From positions 44,814,937 through 44,878,936 of the forward strand of contig OZ029914.1 of assembly GCA_964023275.1 (NCBI GenBank): a stretch of 64,000 bases of DNA, in the 5' to 3' direction. Of the stretch, positions 1 to 11,937 are shown one piece after another. The notes beneath the pieces are model-generated. The model saw only the letters and a program-made list of their open reading frames with translations. It did not search any database and was not told the origin of the DNA. Position numbers and translations under genes: made by a program. The stretch's first letter is position 1, and each line of letters opens with the position of its first letter. The DNA comes from Norana najaformis. Its lineage: Eukaryota > Annelida > Clitellata > Crassiclitellata > Hormogastridae.

Positions 1-79
1 ATAAATTGAAATATGTCTGTGTCTGAATTTGGCAAAGAATCGGTTGAGCAGGATCCGGTATCGGACCTCTCCACAATGT

Positions 80-470
80 AGCGTCTTTGGCTGAATCCAT
101 GACTACGTTGATAGTCAGCCAGAAACAGTTGAGAGACGAATTGATACAGCGCCAGAATGAAACAATAGAAAGTCAGGCCCTATTGAGAGACGAATTGATA
201 CAGCGCCAAACAATTTAATTGATGCAGGTAAAGGAAGATTTAATAGCGCGCTTCTCAGATCAAAGAAGTAAATTAGCAGAGAGTGATATGCCAGTACACT
301 CCGACTTTATAGAGCGCCCTATCGTGACTGTAGAGGATAAGTCTGTCGGGAAGGTCAAAACGAACCCTTGTTCTCAAATGGGGCAGTTGCCTACTCGGCA
401 ACCGCGGACTTCACGAAGCCACCTGGTGATGAGGTTAAGATGCTTCCTCCTCTCCGTCGAAGTGTGAGGT
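80..470 (+). mobile_element. Possible decayed retroelement fragment
   Basis: The stretch encodes short glutamine-, glutamate- and arginine-rich helical pieces in which the peptide RDELIQRQ occurs twice, 54 bp apart. A basic PPLRRSVRLGEKVP-like segment follows, of the kind seen near the end of some retroelement polyproteins. The piece is short and broken. A Ty3/gypsy-type LTR element is my best guess, but no LTRs or clear enzymatic domain are visible, so the family and age are uncertain. Confidence 0.2.
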
Positions 471-599
471 TAGGTGAGAAAGTACCAGTATATTATGGGG
501 AGCAAGCCTTTAGCGGTCGAACCACCAACCGGACCGTTTCGGGTTCGAATCCTGAACGCACGCTTGCCAAACTGACAGCTTCCTCCTCCAAGGCCTTCC

Positions 600-870
600 G
601 ACAGCACGCCAGAGAGGATGAGCAACGATTTCCCGGCGTAACAATACTGCTGACTCGACTTAGCACTTCCTATGGACTCGTTGATCGGTCGCTAGAGTGG
701 CTACGTTCCTTCTTGGATGGGCGTACCATGAGGGTGGAGATTGGCACGAACACATCGGATTGGGCATCGATCCTGCATGGTGTTCCGCAGGGTTCCATCC
801 TTGAACCGCTCCTGTACATACTGTACACGGCAGACCTGACACATATGCATTGTATTGGTAAATTAATATA
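600..870 (+). mobile_element. Non-LTR retrotransposon reverse transcriptase relic
   Basis: The plus-strand translation reads through a stretch ending in HGVPQGSILEPLLYILYTAD. This matches the GVPQGSxLGPLLFxLYxxD block of LINE reverse transcriptases (Jockey/CR1-like), with Glu in place of the usual Gly after the Leu. Upstream, WLRSFLDGRTMRVEIG is the usual preceding strand of the same domain. The copy covers only the middle of the domain and stops before the YxDD box, so it is a truncated, dead fragment. Clade assignment is tentative. Confidence 0.7.
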
Positions 871-889
871 TGAGACGGTGCCTGAGTAA

Positions 890-2900
890 ACCCTCATAAA
901 TTTGGAAAATTAAATGCGCTCAGGCGACAGGTAGGCGTAAAATGAGTCAAAAGGAATTCTTTGCATATTTATATTCCTTGTTTTGTTACTCATCAAACTA
1001 TAAGTCCCTATGTATGCTTCATTGTCTAAGTATATTTATGTTCTATTTTATTACGATGCCTCAATGAAAACTTTAGTTAACATGCCCCCTTGGTGCCCTA
1101 AGTCGAAGCCATGTGCATCGATTATCATGCAAGTAAACAAGCCATTAAATGCTCGCCTTAACCATGTGCTTTTTGGAATTTCAATGATGGCTGCCTCAGA
1201 GTGGTATGAATATGTTAAGAATTACTACGCCAATAAACATTCACCACCTCTAGGCGCAGCAACTTATATTGTGTCATGCCTATGGTATAACGGATTAACT
1301 CGCGATTTCTCAAAACTAGCCGCGAATAGACTACATCTCGAAAACATTCTAACATTATGTAATTTATTATATGAAAATGCGGTTTTACCTACTTATTCAA
1401 CAATTCCAGCCCAATCCAGTGCAATATCAAACTACCTTGTTGATTTCTTCTGATTTTGTGAGGGTTTTCTCAGACACAGCCACATATTTGTAATTATTTT
1501 ACGCATAATAAAGATATCTGGCTCTTTACTTTGCAATACAAAAGTCTTACCATATCTATGTCGAAGTATATGCATTATAAATTCATATAATTATTTGGAT
1601 ATTGTGATCTGGACTATAAATATCTCTGGCTACATTACGTCGCGTCAATTTATATTAGAAAATTCGCATTTCGACTGCCCACAATACAGCGACAGTATGT
1701 TGCGGTATAACCATATAGCTATACAACTTATAATCATTCATTTGTGTCACCTGTTTACAACGGCAATTCTTGCAGCATATGTAATTTCTACTGGTCCTTT
1801 CAGTTGTTGGCTGAAAGTCAGATTTTAAGATGACAATCCTGTCAAAATAGCAAAACGGAAGTAAGAACCTGCTCGCTTTGTTCATACTACGGACCACCTA
1901 GTAGTGAATCGGAATGTGACATTAATAGATCACCACGGTCTGATTTCTACCAGCCTAGGATTGGCCAAGCGTTTGACTTGCCCAAGAAATCTGGGTTGAA
2001 TCTTTGCCTAACGAATTGTGTTGAACACTGGTCTAAACACGAAGGCCTGGCACTGGTATAGAAATTAGGAAGTGCGGGGTGGAAGTCATTCCCATATGAA
2101 TACCAAGAAACTAGAATGCTTTCTAACGTTTGTTTGTATTGGTGCCACTCTAGGCCTAGGCTACTTCAGACAGGCACACGTGTGTTTCACACAGGTACGC
2201 TGTAACGGCAATGTTTAGAGTGCAGATACAAACGGTTTGTAAAGAAGAAATATCATTTTTATAGTGAATTGGTGCTCGTATAGACTTAGCAGACGTTGTT
2301 CATGCGCATAAAAAGTGAGGAACACAGTCCAAAAAGCTGAAATTGGATACATCGTACCATCGGAAAGTATATTTACGATTAAAATACAGGTATAGTTAAA
2401 CTTTCGTTGTGCATTCAACGAACAGTTAGTAATTTTATTTTTATGGCCTTTCACCTTCTGCGCCACCCCTAGTCCAACATACAGCCAGAGGGTCACTATC
2501 CCAACAGCTGATTGTGTTGATCCGGGTTGCCAAACCTTTCTACATTGAAAGTTTTGAATCAGGCGTTCTAACAGTCCCAGTCCCCATTCCTCAGTTCTCG
2601 CATTTGGTCCTAAACTTTGGAGTGCGAGAAGCGCACTGCTCTTTTCCACATCTAATAGACTGAACTTAAGGGAGCTCCAACAGAGGCTTATTTTATTCTT
2701 CTCGATTCTATACCGCTGCTTCTCTGAGCTGTATATAATTGCATAGCTCAAAACCGATGATGTGTATGTAAACGTGTGTATGTATTCTGCTTAGAATTCT
2801 TCTATTATTCCCAGTGCGTTATGATAGCAAGCTGAAGCTGGAGCTACAACATCGCGAGGAGTGGCGCCTTTGGACATATGAACCTGCCCGATGACAGAGA
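890..2900. other. No recognisable gene
   Basis: This AT-rich stretch has unremarkable open frames at 1010-1453 (plus, 147 residues) and 2215-2751 (minus, 178 residues). Neither shows a motif, signal peptide or similarity that I recognise, and their composition follows the AT-rich background. I see no repeat family member here. Confidence 0.4.
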
Positions 2901-2904
2901 ATAT

Positions 2905-3072
2905 TGTTATTTCTGCATTTATTAAGCGCCACTGTATAATGACTAAGCATCAATCGATGGCGCTGAACAACTGTGGGAGAAGAACTTGCTCAGGGCCCCT
3001 ATACAGTAAACGTCTGAGGAACCCGTACTCTTAGTGTTACGAGCCGAGCGCTCCAATCGGCTACCGTGCCCC
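2905..3072 (-). mobile_element. SINE-A copy, tRNA-derived
   Basis: Read on the minus strand, the right end carries a tRNA-like head (GGCACGGTAGCCGATTGG for box A, then an altered box B). The body contains the hallmark TCAGCGCCATCGATTGATGC and ends in a TTAATAAATGCAGAAATAA tail. The same head, body and tail recur at 15024-15205, 38220-38700 and 44508-44697. This copy has lost bases around box B, so it is unlikely to be transcribed. Confidence 0.8.
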
Positions 3073-3310
3073 AGAGAGAATCTTAGAAGGAAACCTTACA
3101 TGATGCTGAGGCTGTACCAGTATCCCCAGGCCTCATGGGCTGTGCACGATGAGTTCAACCTGAAACTCGAATCTCATTTCGTCCAAAGTAATCGATGGTA
3201 TTAGCTCAGTCAACTACAGCTTAAACCTAGCAAGTGTTCATTTGCTGTGCTTTTCGCCTAAGGCCTTCTTTGCACTCCTGTTTTGTCACTAATTTGTCAT
3301 TTGCGCCTAA

Positions 3311-3470
3311 AACTGTAGCCAGTTGGTGAGTGCTCTCTTTTTGAGGGTTTGAGTCTCCCCGAGATGGTTGCCGTGAAGGAACCTTGAGCAGGTCCTTCAA
3401 GCACTACTGATCAGCGCCATCGAGTTATGCATAGTCAATATACAGTGGCGCTAAATAAATCTATAAATAA
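3311..3470 (+). mobile_element. SINE-A copy, diverged
   Basis: The plus strand shows a degraded SINE-A head (TAGCCAGTTGGTGAGTGCTC), then the shared body from CCTTGAGCAGGTCCTTC to CAGCGCCATCGAGTTATGC, and finally a GGCGCTAAATAAAT tail. It lies 240 bp from the previous SINE-A copy in the opposite orientation. Confidence 0.65.
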
Positions 3471-3849
3471 TTAACGCCATCCGATCCTTTGTGACTCTTA
3501 GTCCCATGTTTCGTGTCGTCATTAAAGGTCTCGATCCACCGACTCGATGTCATTCGAGTTGCATTTGCTGTACCCTCCAGAACTTTACCGATATTAAAGC
3601 TTTCAGTGTACAAATTCGTTGTTAGATTTACAATTTTCATGGAATAGCTTCTTGTCGAGTATTGTATTGACATCAACCGTCATCATACAAGATTAAAGAA
3701 GCAACCGTTTTGTGTGGCCACCTGTTTTACTCGTTTTTTTGTCATTTTGCACCCTTGTTTAGATTCCCTTGCTACAACTTAAATAACGATAACTATGTAA
3801 ATTGATAGTATACACTGTGTAGATATATTAGCGTAAAATGAAAGCATTC

Positions 3850-4357
3850 GTTTCAACTTCTTTCTCTAACCTATAACTCTCTGCAATACCGTCAACCTAC
3901 TTACCTTTGCAAACTGTTCACCATCTAATCACCCCACTCTACCTGTTCATCAGCTTGCCTCGCTGTTACCTGTCCTTCTGTAACTACTGATCAGGAAGTT
4001 CTCTAACTGATACATTTACCACATTGCACGGCGACTATGGAACGATCTCCCTCCGCAGAAATTATCCATTTCTGTATTATATCCATTCAAAAACTAAACT
4101 TCCACCTTTTCAAGAAATTTAGGCCGGATCCATCCAACCCACTGCCTCCCCATTTCTCTCGGCTTAAACACAACCTACCGTAACAGCTCCTCTGTCCAAT
4201 CTCCTTCTGGTATTTTGGCAACCGGACTTTGTTCTTGACATGGCACTTTGGACAACCTCTATGACTTGACGCAGCGCTCTTCAATAAGATGGTGCCTTGC
4301 GCTGAGCTTTCAAATAGCGTCGTAGAAATTCTCGAGATTACGATTACGATTATGCAC
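3850..4357 (+). mobile_element. LINE 3' end, CR1/L2-like, diverged
   Basis: Around 4030-4070 the plus strand encodes a pattern like RRLWNDLPPQ, which matches the APPLWNxLPxxLR motif near the C-terminus of CR1/L2-like reverse transcriptases. The copy ends at about 4357 in GTAGAAATTCTCGAGATTAC followed by (TTACGA) units, as in LINE-1. Stops interrupt every frame. It faces the minus-strand LINE-1 copy at 4466-5520 tail to tail. Confidence 0.5.
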
Positions 4358-4465
4358 GAATTACAGATCGTGGCCTATATTAGGCCTACAGGCCTAATCT
4401 CTATTATGCATGTATAAAAATATTCATGTATCGGTCAACATTAACACCTTTCCGCATTCGTGCGC

Positions 4466-5520
4466 TCTTTGTAATCTTAATCGTAATTCCGAGATTTCTA
4501 CAGCTGCCAAAGAAAGCCGCACCGCGGGGACCGGCCTATTCACATGCGCTCAGTCAAAACAAAATCGATAGGCAAAAGGGTTCGGTTCCAGGTCAAGATC
4601 CAAAAGTCAGACGGAGGGACAGCGTGGCAGCTACGGGGCGGTGTTTGGGGTTAGAGATAAGAGAGAGATAAGAGGAAGAAGGGTATCAGGGTACGATCTG
4701 TGAAAGAGTAATGTTTTGAGTTTTGAGTGAAAGGCCGAAGCAGAAATTGCAAGCGTTGGAGAGCATCGATGAGTTTGTATGATGGGTCAGAAAACTGTCG
4801 CAATTCTGGGGGGAGTTTATTGCAGAGTGGCGGGGCAGCTATGGCTATGGAACGATTACCAAATTTTAAGGATGAGGTGACGGGAGGGCGGAGAAGTGTT
4901 AGGGCAGAGAGGAGCGGGTTGAGCGAAGTAGTTATATTGTAAATAACTGACGAAGATAGGAGGGTTGGGAAGATTGAAGTGTGTTGTAGGTAAGTGATAG
5001 GACTCTGTACTCGATTCGTTCAGGTATTTTAAGCCAGTGTAGTGATTTAAGAACAGGAGTTATGTGATGGTTTTTGCGGTTTTTGGTGACAGCACGAGAA
5101 AGAGCATTCTGTATGACTTGAAGGCGGCTTATTTGGGTGGAGTCTATGTTAAGGAATAGTTAATTGCAATAGACTAATTTAGCATGGACTATAGATGTGG
5201 CGATGGTTGATGCAGTTTTAAAGTCAAGCATAGGGCGGATTCTGCAAATGTCACGGATATGCATAAAGCAAGAGCGGGAGAGCTGAATTATGTGATCAAA
5301 GAACCTGAGGTTTCGGTCGAAGATCACATCTAGGTTACGGACAGAAGAGTTAGTGTTAAAGGTGTGTGTGCAGGCAGAGTCCAGGCTGAAAGAGATAGAG
5401 GAATCTGAAATTTTCTTGAGCTGGTCGCGTAGGCCTATAAGTATGAATTCGGTTTTGGATGAGTTCAAGCACAGGAGATTAGATGTCATCCATGAGGAGA
5501 TCTACGAAGAAGATGATCTA
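4466..5520 (-). mobile_element. LINE-1, CR1/L2-like reverse transcriptase C-terminal half
   Basis: This is the longest LINE-1 copy in the window. The minus-strand frame 5160-5489 encodes SKTEFILIG, SSVRNLDVIFDRNL, SCFMHIRDICRIRPMLDF and TIATSIVHAKLVYCN. These blocks lie downstream of the YADD box in CR1/L2 reverse transcriptases (usually VRNLGVIFD, HIRDLRRIR and HxxLDYCN). Weaker coding similarity runs on to about 4720, through LQVIQNALSRAVTKN, HITPVLKSLHWLKIPERI and a degraded APPLWN segment, with several stops and frame changes. The 3' untranslated end reads through GGCGC-like and GAGCGCATGTGAATAGGCCG and finishes at the left edge in reversed (TTACGA)n. The copy is 5'-truncated and dead. 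Confidence 0.88.
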
Positions 5521-8500
5521 TGGAGTCGTTGAAACATGAAGCTAGGATGCAGCATAGGAAGTCACTGTTCTTTGAATCGAATGTTTCAGCGGTCAGTGAC
5601 GTCTTGTACTCATATAAAGTGTCAGGGCCTTTTAAAATGTTAGATTCTTCCCGTATCCATATAAGATGGTGGCCTTTTTAATGCGCAGATCCGGTAAATA
5701 AACCTTGGAATTATAATTTGTACAGTTTGTGAATGAAAATTTGAAATGGAAATTGCCAGCGCTACGTGAAGCACTGCTGTCGCCTTATTGCCATCATCAT
5801 CGATTTCTATTGTAGCACCACGCCTTCCTCCCTCTCGGCTGAGTACACGCATCTTGGATGCGGCGAATGAGCTGCTGCTCAGGCTATCGGAGAGACGAGA
5901 AACGTTGATTCGGTGTCTGTGCTGTTCATGAGATAATGCAAAGAAACTGTAAGCGGAACCAATCAAGAGTCGAAAAGCTTCAAGGTGCACGTATCTTTGT
6001 GAGGGAGTAGGCAGACTAAAGTGATTGCCAACCATGTTGAGGGTAAACGAAAAATCACAGCCTGCTACAGCGAATCGGGGAAAAAACACGTGAAACCCTT
6101 GAGCGCGTGGCAAGCCAGTACATTGATTTTCTGCATTCGACTCCAGCACTATCGGTAGGAAGGATGCGGGAATATATATTTTCGAGAGGTGGCTGTGCAG
6201 ACAGTGAGCCGTTGCCTGACAGCGCATAAATTACCCATTTGCTATGCACTGTGCCTCGATGTCACTTCTAGCTTGCAGCAGAAGTCTCGCTTGTTAGACG
6301 ACTATACTCGCAAATCGCCTGCGGACAAAGATGCATCAGTAATGCCAGCTGCGAACTGAAAATGCACTCAGGACACTCGCTATATTTGCAGGTGAAATGG
6401 AGTCGGTATCAAACATGTTACAGAATCAATACACTCGAGGTTGGAATTGATCGAAATATTATTGGATTATTTGGTGCAAAGAATGTGTAAACCAGCTGTG
6501 CCCAGTTGAAAAATGCTTTTGTGCCTGTACGAGTAGTGTTGTTGCGTATGGAGCGAACGCCGACAGGCCTATAAGGTAGGCCTAATTGTTTTTCACTGTT
6601 CAGTTTATTTATATATGTCTATGTTAAAATATAAACGTACGTGTTTATCGAAATACATAATTTGTTCAAGCGTTCGTACACGATTTGAAGTCTATACTGA
6701 GACTTGTATCGGTTTTAATTCTCCTGTCGGTCAATCTTTCACAAATCTTATGCGCGTTGCTGTTGGTGACTTGGTACTTTCACCCAGGGTGAGTTTTCAT
6801 TACGAAGTGCAACCGAAATTTAATGGTTACATTCGATAACTTTTAGAGAGAAAAGAGTAGAAAAATAATGATCCGTTTAAAAAGAAACAGAAGCTTTGGC
6901 TACAAAAGAAAAGGCCGAGGAGTTTCCAGTAACTCAAATACAGCACTTGAAATCATTTTCCTCGAAATTACTTGCTTTGTCGTTGCGTGTGGTTGAGCTT
7001 TTATTTTGGCAAAGGATGTGGCCCCTTAGGTGGCCCAATGTTAAACTCTGGTCTCTTGCCAGTTTTGACATAAGACTCTATGGTGCAGCTTTATCCATAA
7101 TACAGTCTCTCAATAATTAAGTTGATTCTGATTGAGAGGGGTTCTTAGATGCGCCATTGGCTAATGCTTTGTACACTAGAATCCTGCGCCACGTAAGCTG
7201 ATAAATAAGATCAAATTAAATGAGACCTTTAAGCTCAGTGATGTAACTTTACCAGTAATATATTTTGAGCCACAATGGTAAAGCATGTTTAAAATTATTT
7301 AAGTTAGGTATTTCTTCTTTATGTCCAAAACGTCTGTTTAGCCATTTATAAGTTACAGAAAAAACCCGAGGTGAACAGCTACAAATCAGCTTCAAATCTT
7401 TTCTTTAAATTAATTATTTATCACCTGATTATTGCCTCTATCTGTAACTGTCCTAGTATTGACTTGCTAACCACAGGTTGTTTCCACATGAAAAATTCTT
7501 ATTACAAGGTCTATGTTTGTCCACTGTCAGAAATTCTAATGAATATTTCATGCTAAGCCACTCGCTAAACTCAGTTGTGGACCTAAACAATGAAATACCG
7601 CTAAGTGTATTGTATTAAACTGAACCAACAGATGCAAAATTAATGGGCAACACTTGGCGACTTTAAAATGAATTACTGAATTTAAGCATAAGTTAACCAA
7701 TTTTTCACAACAAATTTTATATACAAATACTGTAAAACAATGCTTTACACGGTGACATTAGTGGTGTTATTATTACTTTACTACACTTATAAATGTAGTG
7801 AGCTACCATGTATAGCAAGTATTTTATACAGAGATACAATCTAGATTAGAATATCATCAGTCTGATAATCATATTCAGTGTGTTTCGGTAAGCCAGATCA
7901 GCTGCATCAGTTAAACGTATCTGGTATGAGCACAGTATAAAGTTAGGTTAGCAGATTGAAATGCATAACTTAGTAAACTACGCGAGAGATCATTATTTTT
8001 GAGAATTAAGACTGGCATTGACTTTGTGAGTTAAATTAATATTATTTATATTGTATATTCTATACTTGCATAGTGCCGTTATCGTATCGGTGGAAGAATC
8101 ACACGATAGTCGCTTCTAACCAAACCATATTCTACCGGGACTGTAACACAACAGTAGCGTCTTGAAAATGGGATAGACTAAATAAAGCAGGCTTTTCCAG
8201 AATACGACCCGAAGTACACAATCCGCCATGCCGATTGTTTTCAGCCGACCTCCCAAGACTTTCTAAACTGAAACTTTTAAATCAAGTTTACTAACAGTCC
8301 CTGTGGCTAAACGACTTGGCAGTTTTTGTTGACAAAACAATATCTAACTGGCTTGAATATCAAATTTCAACGAAAGAATCGGTTTGTTTGCAAATGAAAT
8401 GGAAATGATTAAAAATAGTTGAATTTATGCAAGAGTTGAAAATTAATTAAGAAACGTAAAAGTCTAAAGAAAGTTGTGCATTTCCAAACACTTTCTAACA

Positions 8501-9910
8501 GACCTGCTGAAACGGTGAACCGTTACTCTCAATTACTTGCAAACCTTTTTGCTGAATTTACATAGTGGTTTATACACTTCTAAATATACAGCAGTAATAT
8601 GAAGCTGTTTAAAATTCCATTTAAAACTGATCCAGAAAATTTCAACTAGAACTTACCGAGATTCAGAATAACAGTGACAAAGGCCTCAAGAAACCTTTCA
8701 AAACACATGATCTTTTAACATTTTGCACAAAATATATTTTCCCAGAGACGTTTCCAATTGTATCAAAACATGCACTTAGGCCTAGGTTTATTGCAATATT
8801 TGGCAATATATTTGCACATTGTAGGCAGCTTTCCCATGCAATAAAAGAATAACATAAATTCAATGTTAATGCTAACAAACAGACATTTACTTGAAATGCT
8901 ATAAATAGCTAGACATTTACTTGAAATGCTATAAATAGCTACTTCACCTGTCGAAGAAAAAGCAGATTACTTTTGTGTGCAAATGCAATGCAAAGTATCT
9001 CATTACCACCTTTTTAGCATCCAGTGAAGAATTTAATATATAGGCTAGTAACTTAGCCTGAGGTAGGCAAATTGTAATTGCTACGATTATTATATTAGTT
9101 TTGTGAGGATGAGCACATTATTTTTTGTAGTTTTTTTTATAAGAATCCTAATAATGACGAAATTGTTTAGTCGGCCTGCAAGTCCCCAGAAAATGCTAAG
9201 GTGGCCATTCAGCTGAAAAGGTTAGACATTCTTTAAATTGTTTCAACAAGAATGATAGCATTTTTCAGCGAGGGACAGATTTACAATAAAAAGAATGATA
9301 TAGTCAGAATATCAAAGCATTCTTTAAGAAATGCAGTTGGAATCAGGTCCAGATATTATTTCAGGCAGAGTTTCTGATATAAAGAAGCTCAAGACAGATG
9401 GAAGAGGTTATAAACAGTAGCAGTAATCAGGTGATAAATAATGAATTTAAAGAACAAACTTGATGCACATTAGCATTATTACCAGTTTTACCATATGTTA
9501 CTATGGTAAAATATACAGCGGATTTTCTTCGGTAAAATTTGGATTTTTCACCAGTAAATAGTCATTTCACATCATTATTAATCTCTGACTGGATTTTTGT
9601 GTGTAAAAATCGCACTAATATGTGTCTTGTACAAATGTCCTGTACAAATTCTCAAGCTGCTGGGTGCAAGTAAACGTAATAGCTAGAGCCTGCATACCCA
9701 ATACAGCAAAAGACTTGTTACACAAACTGGGAGTATTTACTTGCCGTGTTATGCCGTGTTATGCCGTGTTATACATTTCAGAACTTGTTAATTAACTCAA
9801 CTGCGAGAATAAGAACTCCTGGATTTCTTGAAATCTAATATTAATTAGTCCAAATGATACTAAGCAGCTTGCATGTATCAGATATGAAGATTCCAGCAAA
9901 TGGTTGGTTT
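5520..9910. other. Long AT-rich stretch upstream of first GT61 gene
   Basis: No gene could be supported. A 195-residue minus-strand frame at 5640-6227 is the longest, and it shows no motif I recognise and no membrane segment or repeat. From 6600 onward the DNA is AT-rich and looks unique. It may hold the promoter and a 5' non-coding exon of the gene at 10064, but I cannot place either. Three copies of a 10-bp unit (GCCGTGTTAT) lie at 9743-9772. Confidence 0.4.
8881..8940. repeat. Perfect 30-bp tandem duplication
   Basis: Two identical 30-bp copies sit head to tail, each beginning AGACATTTAC and ending ATAAATAGCT. The lack of any mismatch suggests a recent event. Confidence 0.95.
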
Positions 9911-9923
9911 TCTTCTCTTGCAG
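9906..9923 (+). promoter_or_regulatory. Candidate 3' splice site in 5' UTR
   Basis: The tract GGTTTTCTTCTCTTGCAG is a textbook polypyrimidine tract and AG acceptor, 140 bp before the ATG of the GT61 gene at 10064. It would fit a gene whose coding region is a single exon preceded by a spliced 5' non-coding exon. No donor or upstream exon was identified, so this is inference. Confidence 0.4.
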
Positions 9924-10063
9924 TTGTTGAGACTTAAGAAATTCTGATGTCAGTGTTTCTCAACTTCAGGAACCGAGGTGCATGCTGAGGATATCCTGTC
10001 AAGAAGCAATTCTAGTTTCACAACGTTTTGTACCAACATTCCTTGCATCCGGAAGTGTCCGAA

Positions 10064-11380
10064 ATGAAAGCCATTATGTGGGATATTCTTAACATGAAAG
10101 ATATCAAAGGTCTGAAAATTTGCATCGTGATATGCTCTTTCTTGATCCTGCTATCGTTTTACTACTTAGAACAACAGGTTAAAATGCAGACAAGCATCCA
10201 GATTATTTACGAACAGAAGGCGGAATTTCGAGTGATCAAATTGATGAACGGAGTTCATACTTTCTCAAATGTCTGTATTGAGGAATTGACAACACCAAAG
10301 CTCGAGAACAGATTAAGATTGGTCTTCAATGAAACCAAGAAAATTGTGATCTACGGAAACAATAGCCAAGCGGACGGTGCAAAGATTTCAATGGGAGTGG
10401 CCGGATCCGCAAACTCTTTGTGGAACCACTGGGAGATCCACTTCCGACAACAAACTCTTCCAGTTCTGAATAAGACGTTACTCAGAGATACAGCATTTTT
10501 TGTGCAGCCCACCTGTCCGGGTAATTTTCACCATTTCTTCATAGATGAATTCGTTCCCCTCTACAGTGTCGTTGCTCTTAGTAATCGTTTACATCCCGGA
10601 TTTCGCAATCAGATCCTTTATCGAACCCCTCAGGCAGGTTTGAATGATGACAGGTGTCATTCAAGACGCACATACGAAGGATTTCTTCGGACTTTGTACA
10701 TCGACGATTTTCACGACGTCTTCTACAACCTTCCCAACAACACCTGCTTCCGACAAGCCATCTTCGGCAATACGCCTCTACTATTTCGTCAGCGTGACGT
10801 CATTGATCACGTGCTGCGCTATTATAACTTGACATTACGCAGCAATAGAAATGCAAGCGACCTCTATGTAACCCTTTTGGGGCGTAAAGATAGGCGTGTC
10901 ATAAATGCGGAAGAAGTTCTTTCTTTCGCAAAAGAAGTCGGATTTAAAAATGTTAGAATTGTTGAATTCAAGAACATGTCGATTCACTATCAGCTTGAGA
11001 TTATGTCAACTTCGAACGTTTTCATAGGTATTCAAGGGGCTGGGCTCCAGTGGTCCGTTTTTATGCCCGAAGGGTCGTACCTCATCGAACTCGCCTGGCC
11101 TCAGAAACACTGGAGGTTTTATTACAATAGTTTCGTACCGAATTTCGGCATAACTTGGAGAGGAGTAGGTGTAGAGGATGTGAGAGTTAACTGGACTTCG
11201 TATGAGATCAACGTTCGCCGTGGAGTCCCAGTCAGCGAAGCAGAAAAGCCGATAATGATCCGAGATCACCCGAAAGACAACGCGGACAACATCTGGAAAT
11301 GGTCTGACATAGTCGTTAAAAAGAATGAGATATTAGGAACATTGCAAATAGCTTATAACGGAATAAAGGCGATTCACTAG
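10064..11380 (+). CDS. Glycosyltransferase family 61 (DUF563) type II membrane protein, copy 1
   Basis: This 438-residue intronless frame most likely transfers a sugar onto protein or glycan acceptors in the ER or Golgi lumen. EOGT and POMGNT2 in this family add GlcNAc, but the acceptor here is unknown. Residues 1-16 form a short basic tail and residues 17-35 (from LKICIVICS) a single membrane anchor, giving type II topology. The lumenal domain carries PTCPGNFHHFFIDEF at 149-163 and GIQGAGLQW at 322-330. These correspond to the HxxHxxxD and HGAxLTN signatures of GT61, with Gln replacing the usual His in the second. Cysteines 71, 151, 198 and 228 are shared with the paralogue, and several N-x-S/T sites fit a lumenal location. 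The frame stays open upstream to 10028, but the first ATG is at 10064. Third positions are less GC-rich than in the paralogue. Confidence 0.9.
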   Translation: MKAIMWDILNMKDIKGLKICIVICSFLILLSFYYLEQQVKMQTSIQIIYEQKAEFRVIKLMNGVHTFSNVCIEELTTPKLENRLRLVFNETKKIVIYGNNSQADGAKISMGVAGSANSLWNHWEIHFRQQTLPVLNKTLLRDTAFFVQPTCPGNFHHFFIDEFVPLYSVVALSNRLHPGFRNQILYRTPQAGLNDDRCHSRRTYEGFLRTLYIDDFHDVFYNLPNNTCFRQAIFGNTPLLFRQRDVIDHVLRYYNLTLRSNRNASDLYVTLLGRKDRRVINAEEVLSFAKEVGFKNVRIVEFKNMSIHYQLEIMSTSNVFIGIQGAGLQWSVFMPEGSYLIELAWPQKHWRFYYNSFVPNFGITWRGVGVEDVRVNWTSYEINVRRGVPVSEAEKPIMIRDHPKDNADNIWKWSDIVVKKNEILGTLQIAYNGIKAIH

Positions 11381-11461
11381 CATCGTTCAGAATAAGTCAG
11401 TATTTTGAAAGTCTCGTTACTATTAAGAAGGACTGCAGTGTACATAATATGATAATTTATG

Positions 11462-11521
11462 CAGCCTTTCATTTTCGATTCACTATCCGGTCAGCCTTTC
11501 ATTTTCGATTCATTAGCCAAG
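11462..11521. repeat. Imperfect 30-bp tandem duplication
   Basis: Two copies of a 30-bp unit start with CAGCCTTTCATTTTCGATTC. The first 21 bases are identical and the rest has diverged. It lies in the 3' flank of the GT61 gene. Confidence 0.85.
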
Positions 11522-11671
11522 CTTATTGACACAGATATTTCGAGATAGAGTTTTACACGTTTTTACACGTTTTGATAGGTTACAATAAGCTTTACACTTG
11601 CTTCAGTGCAACTGCGATGTGTTTCATTAAGTAAACGCAATTGTCAACTGGACTGTCAGTTACGGCTTCGA

Positions 11672-11937
11672 CCCTACTTAGCTACATTGGTCAACACGTA
11701 TGCCAAGAAGCCTCTGTGCTTGAGGATCCCCAGTTCGCGACCCGATCGTGGCTTATTTAAAAGATTTGAATCTCGCCCTAGCAAGGTCCGTGCACGGGGA
11801 CCTTCTATGGTGTGGCGCACATTCAAACGGGCAGCGGTGGTGAAGGATCTCACCCGATCAATTGATTGTAAAATGAGCAGGGTCAAGGCCATACCATACG
11901 GTAGCTGTATAAAAACGTGTACATTTACATTAACGTA
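11672..11937 (+). mobile_element. SINE-C copy, tRNA-derived
   Basis: The head TAGCTACATTGGTCAAC resembles a Pol III box A and GTTCGCGACCC resembles a box B. The shared body runs through AGATTTGAATCTCG, GGGCAGCGGTGGTGAAGGAT and AATGAGCAGGGTC to an ACGTGTACATTTACATT end. Near-identical bodies occur at 22999-23258 and 52984-53254, with partial reverse copies elsewhere. Confidence 0.85.

Noticed and set aside
2215-2751. 178-residue minus-strand frame
   Set aside because: Ordinary AT-rich composition and no recognisable domain.
5640-6227. 195-residue minus-strand frame
   Set aside because: No motif, membrane segment or repeat was recognised. A length like this can arise by chance in 64 kb, so I did not call it a gene.
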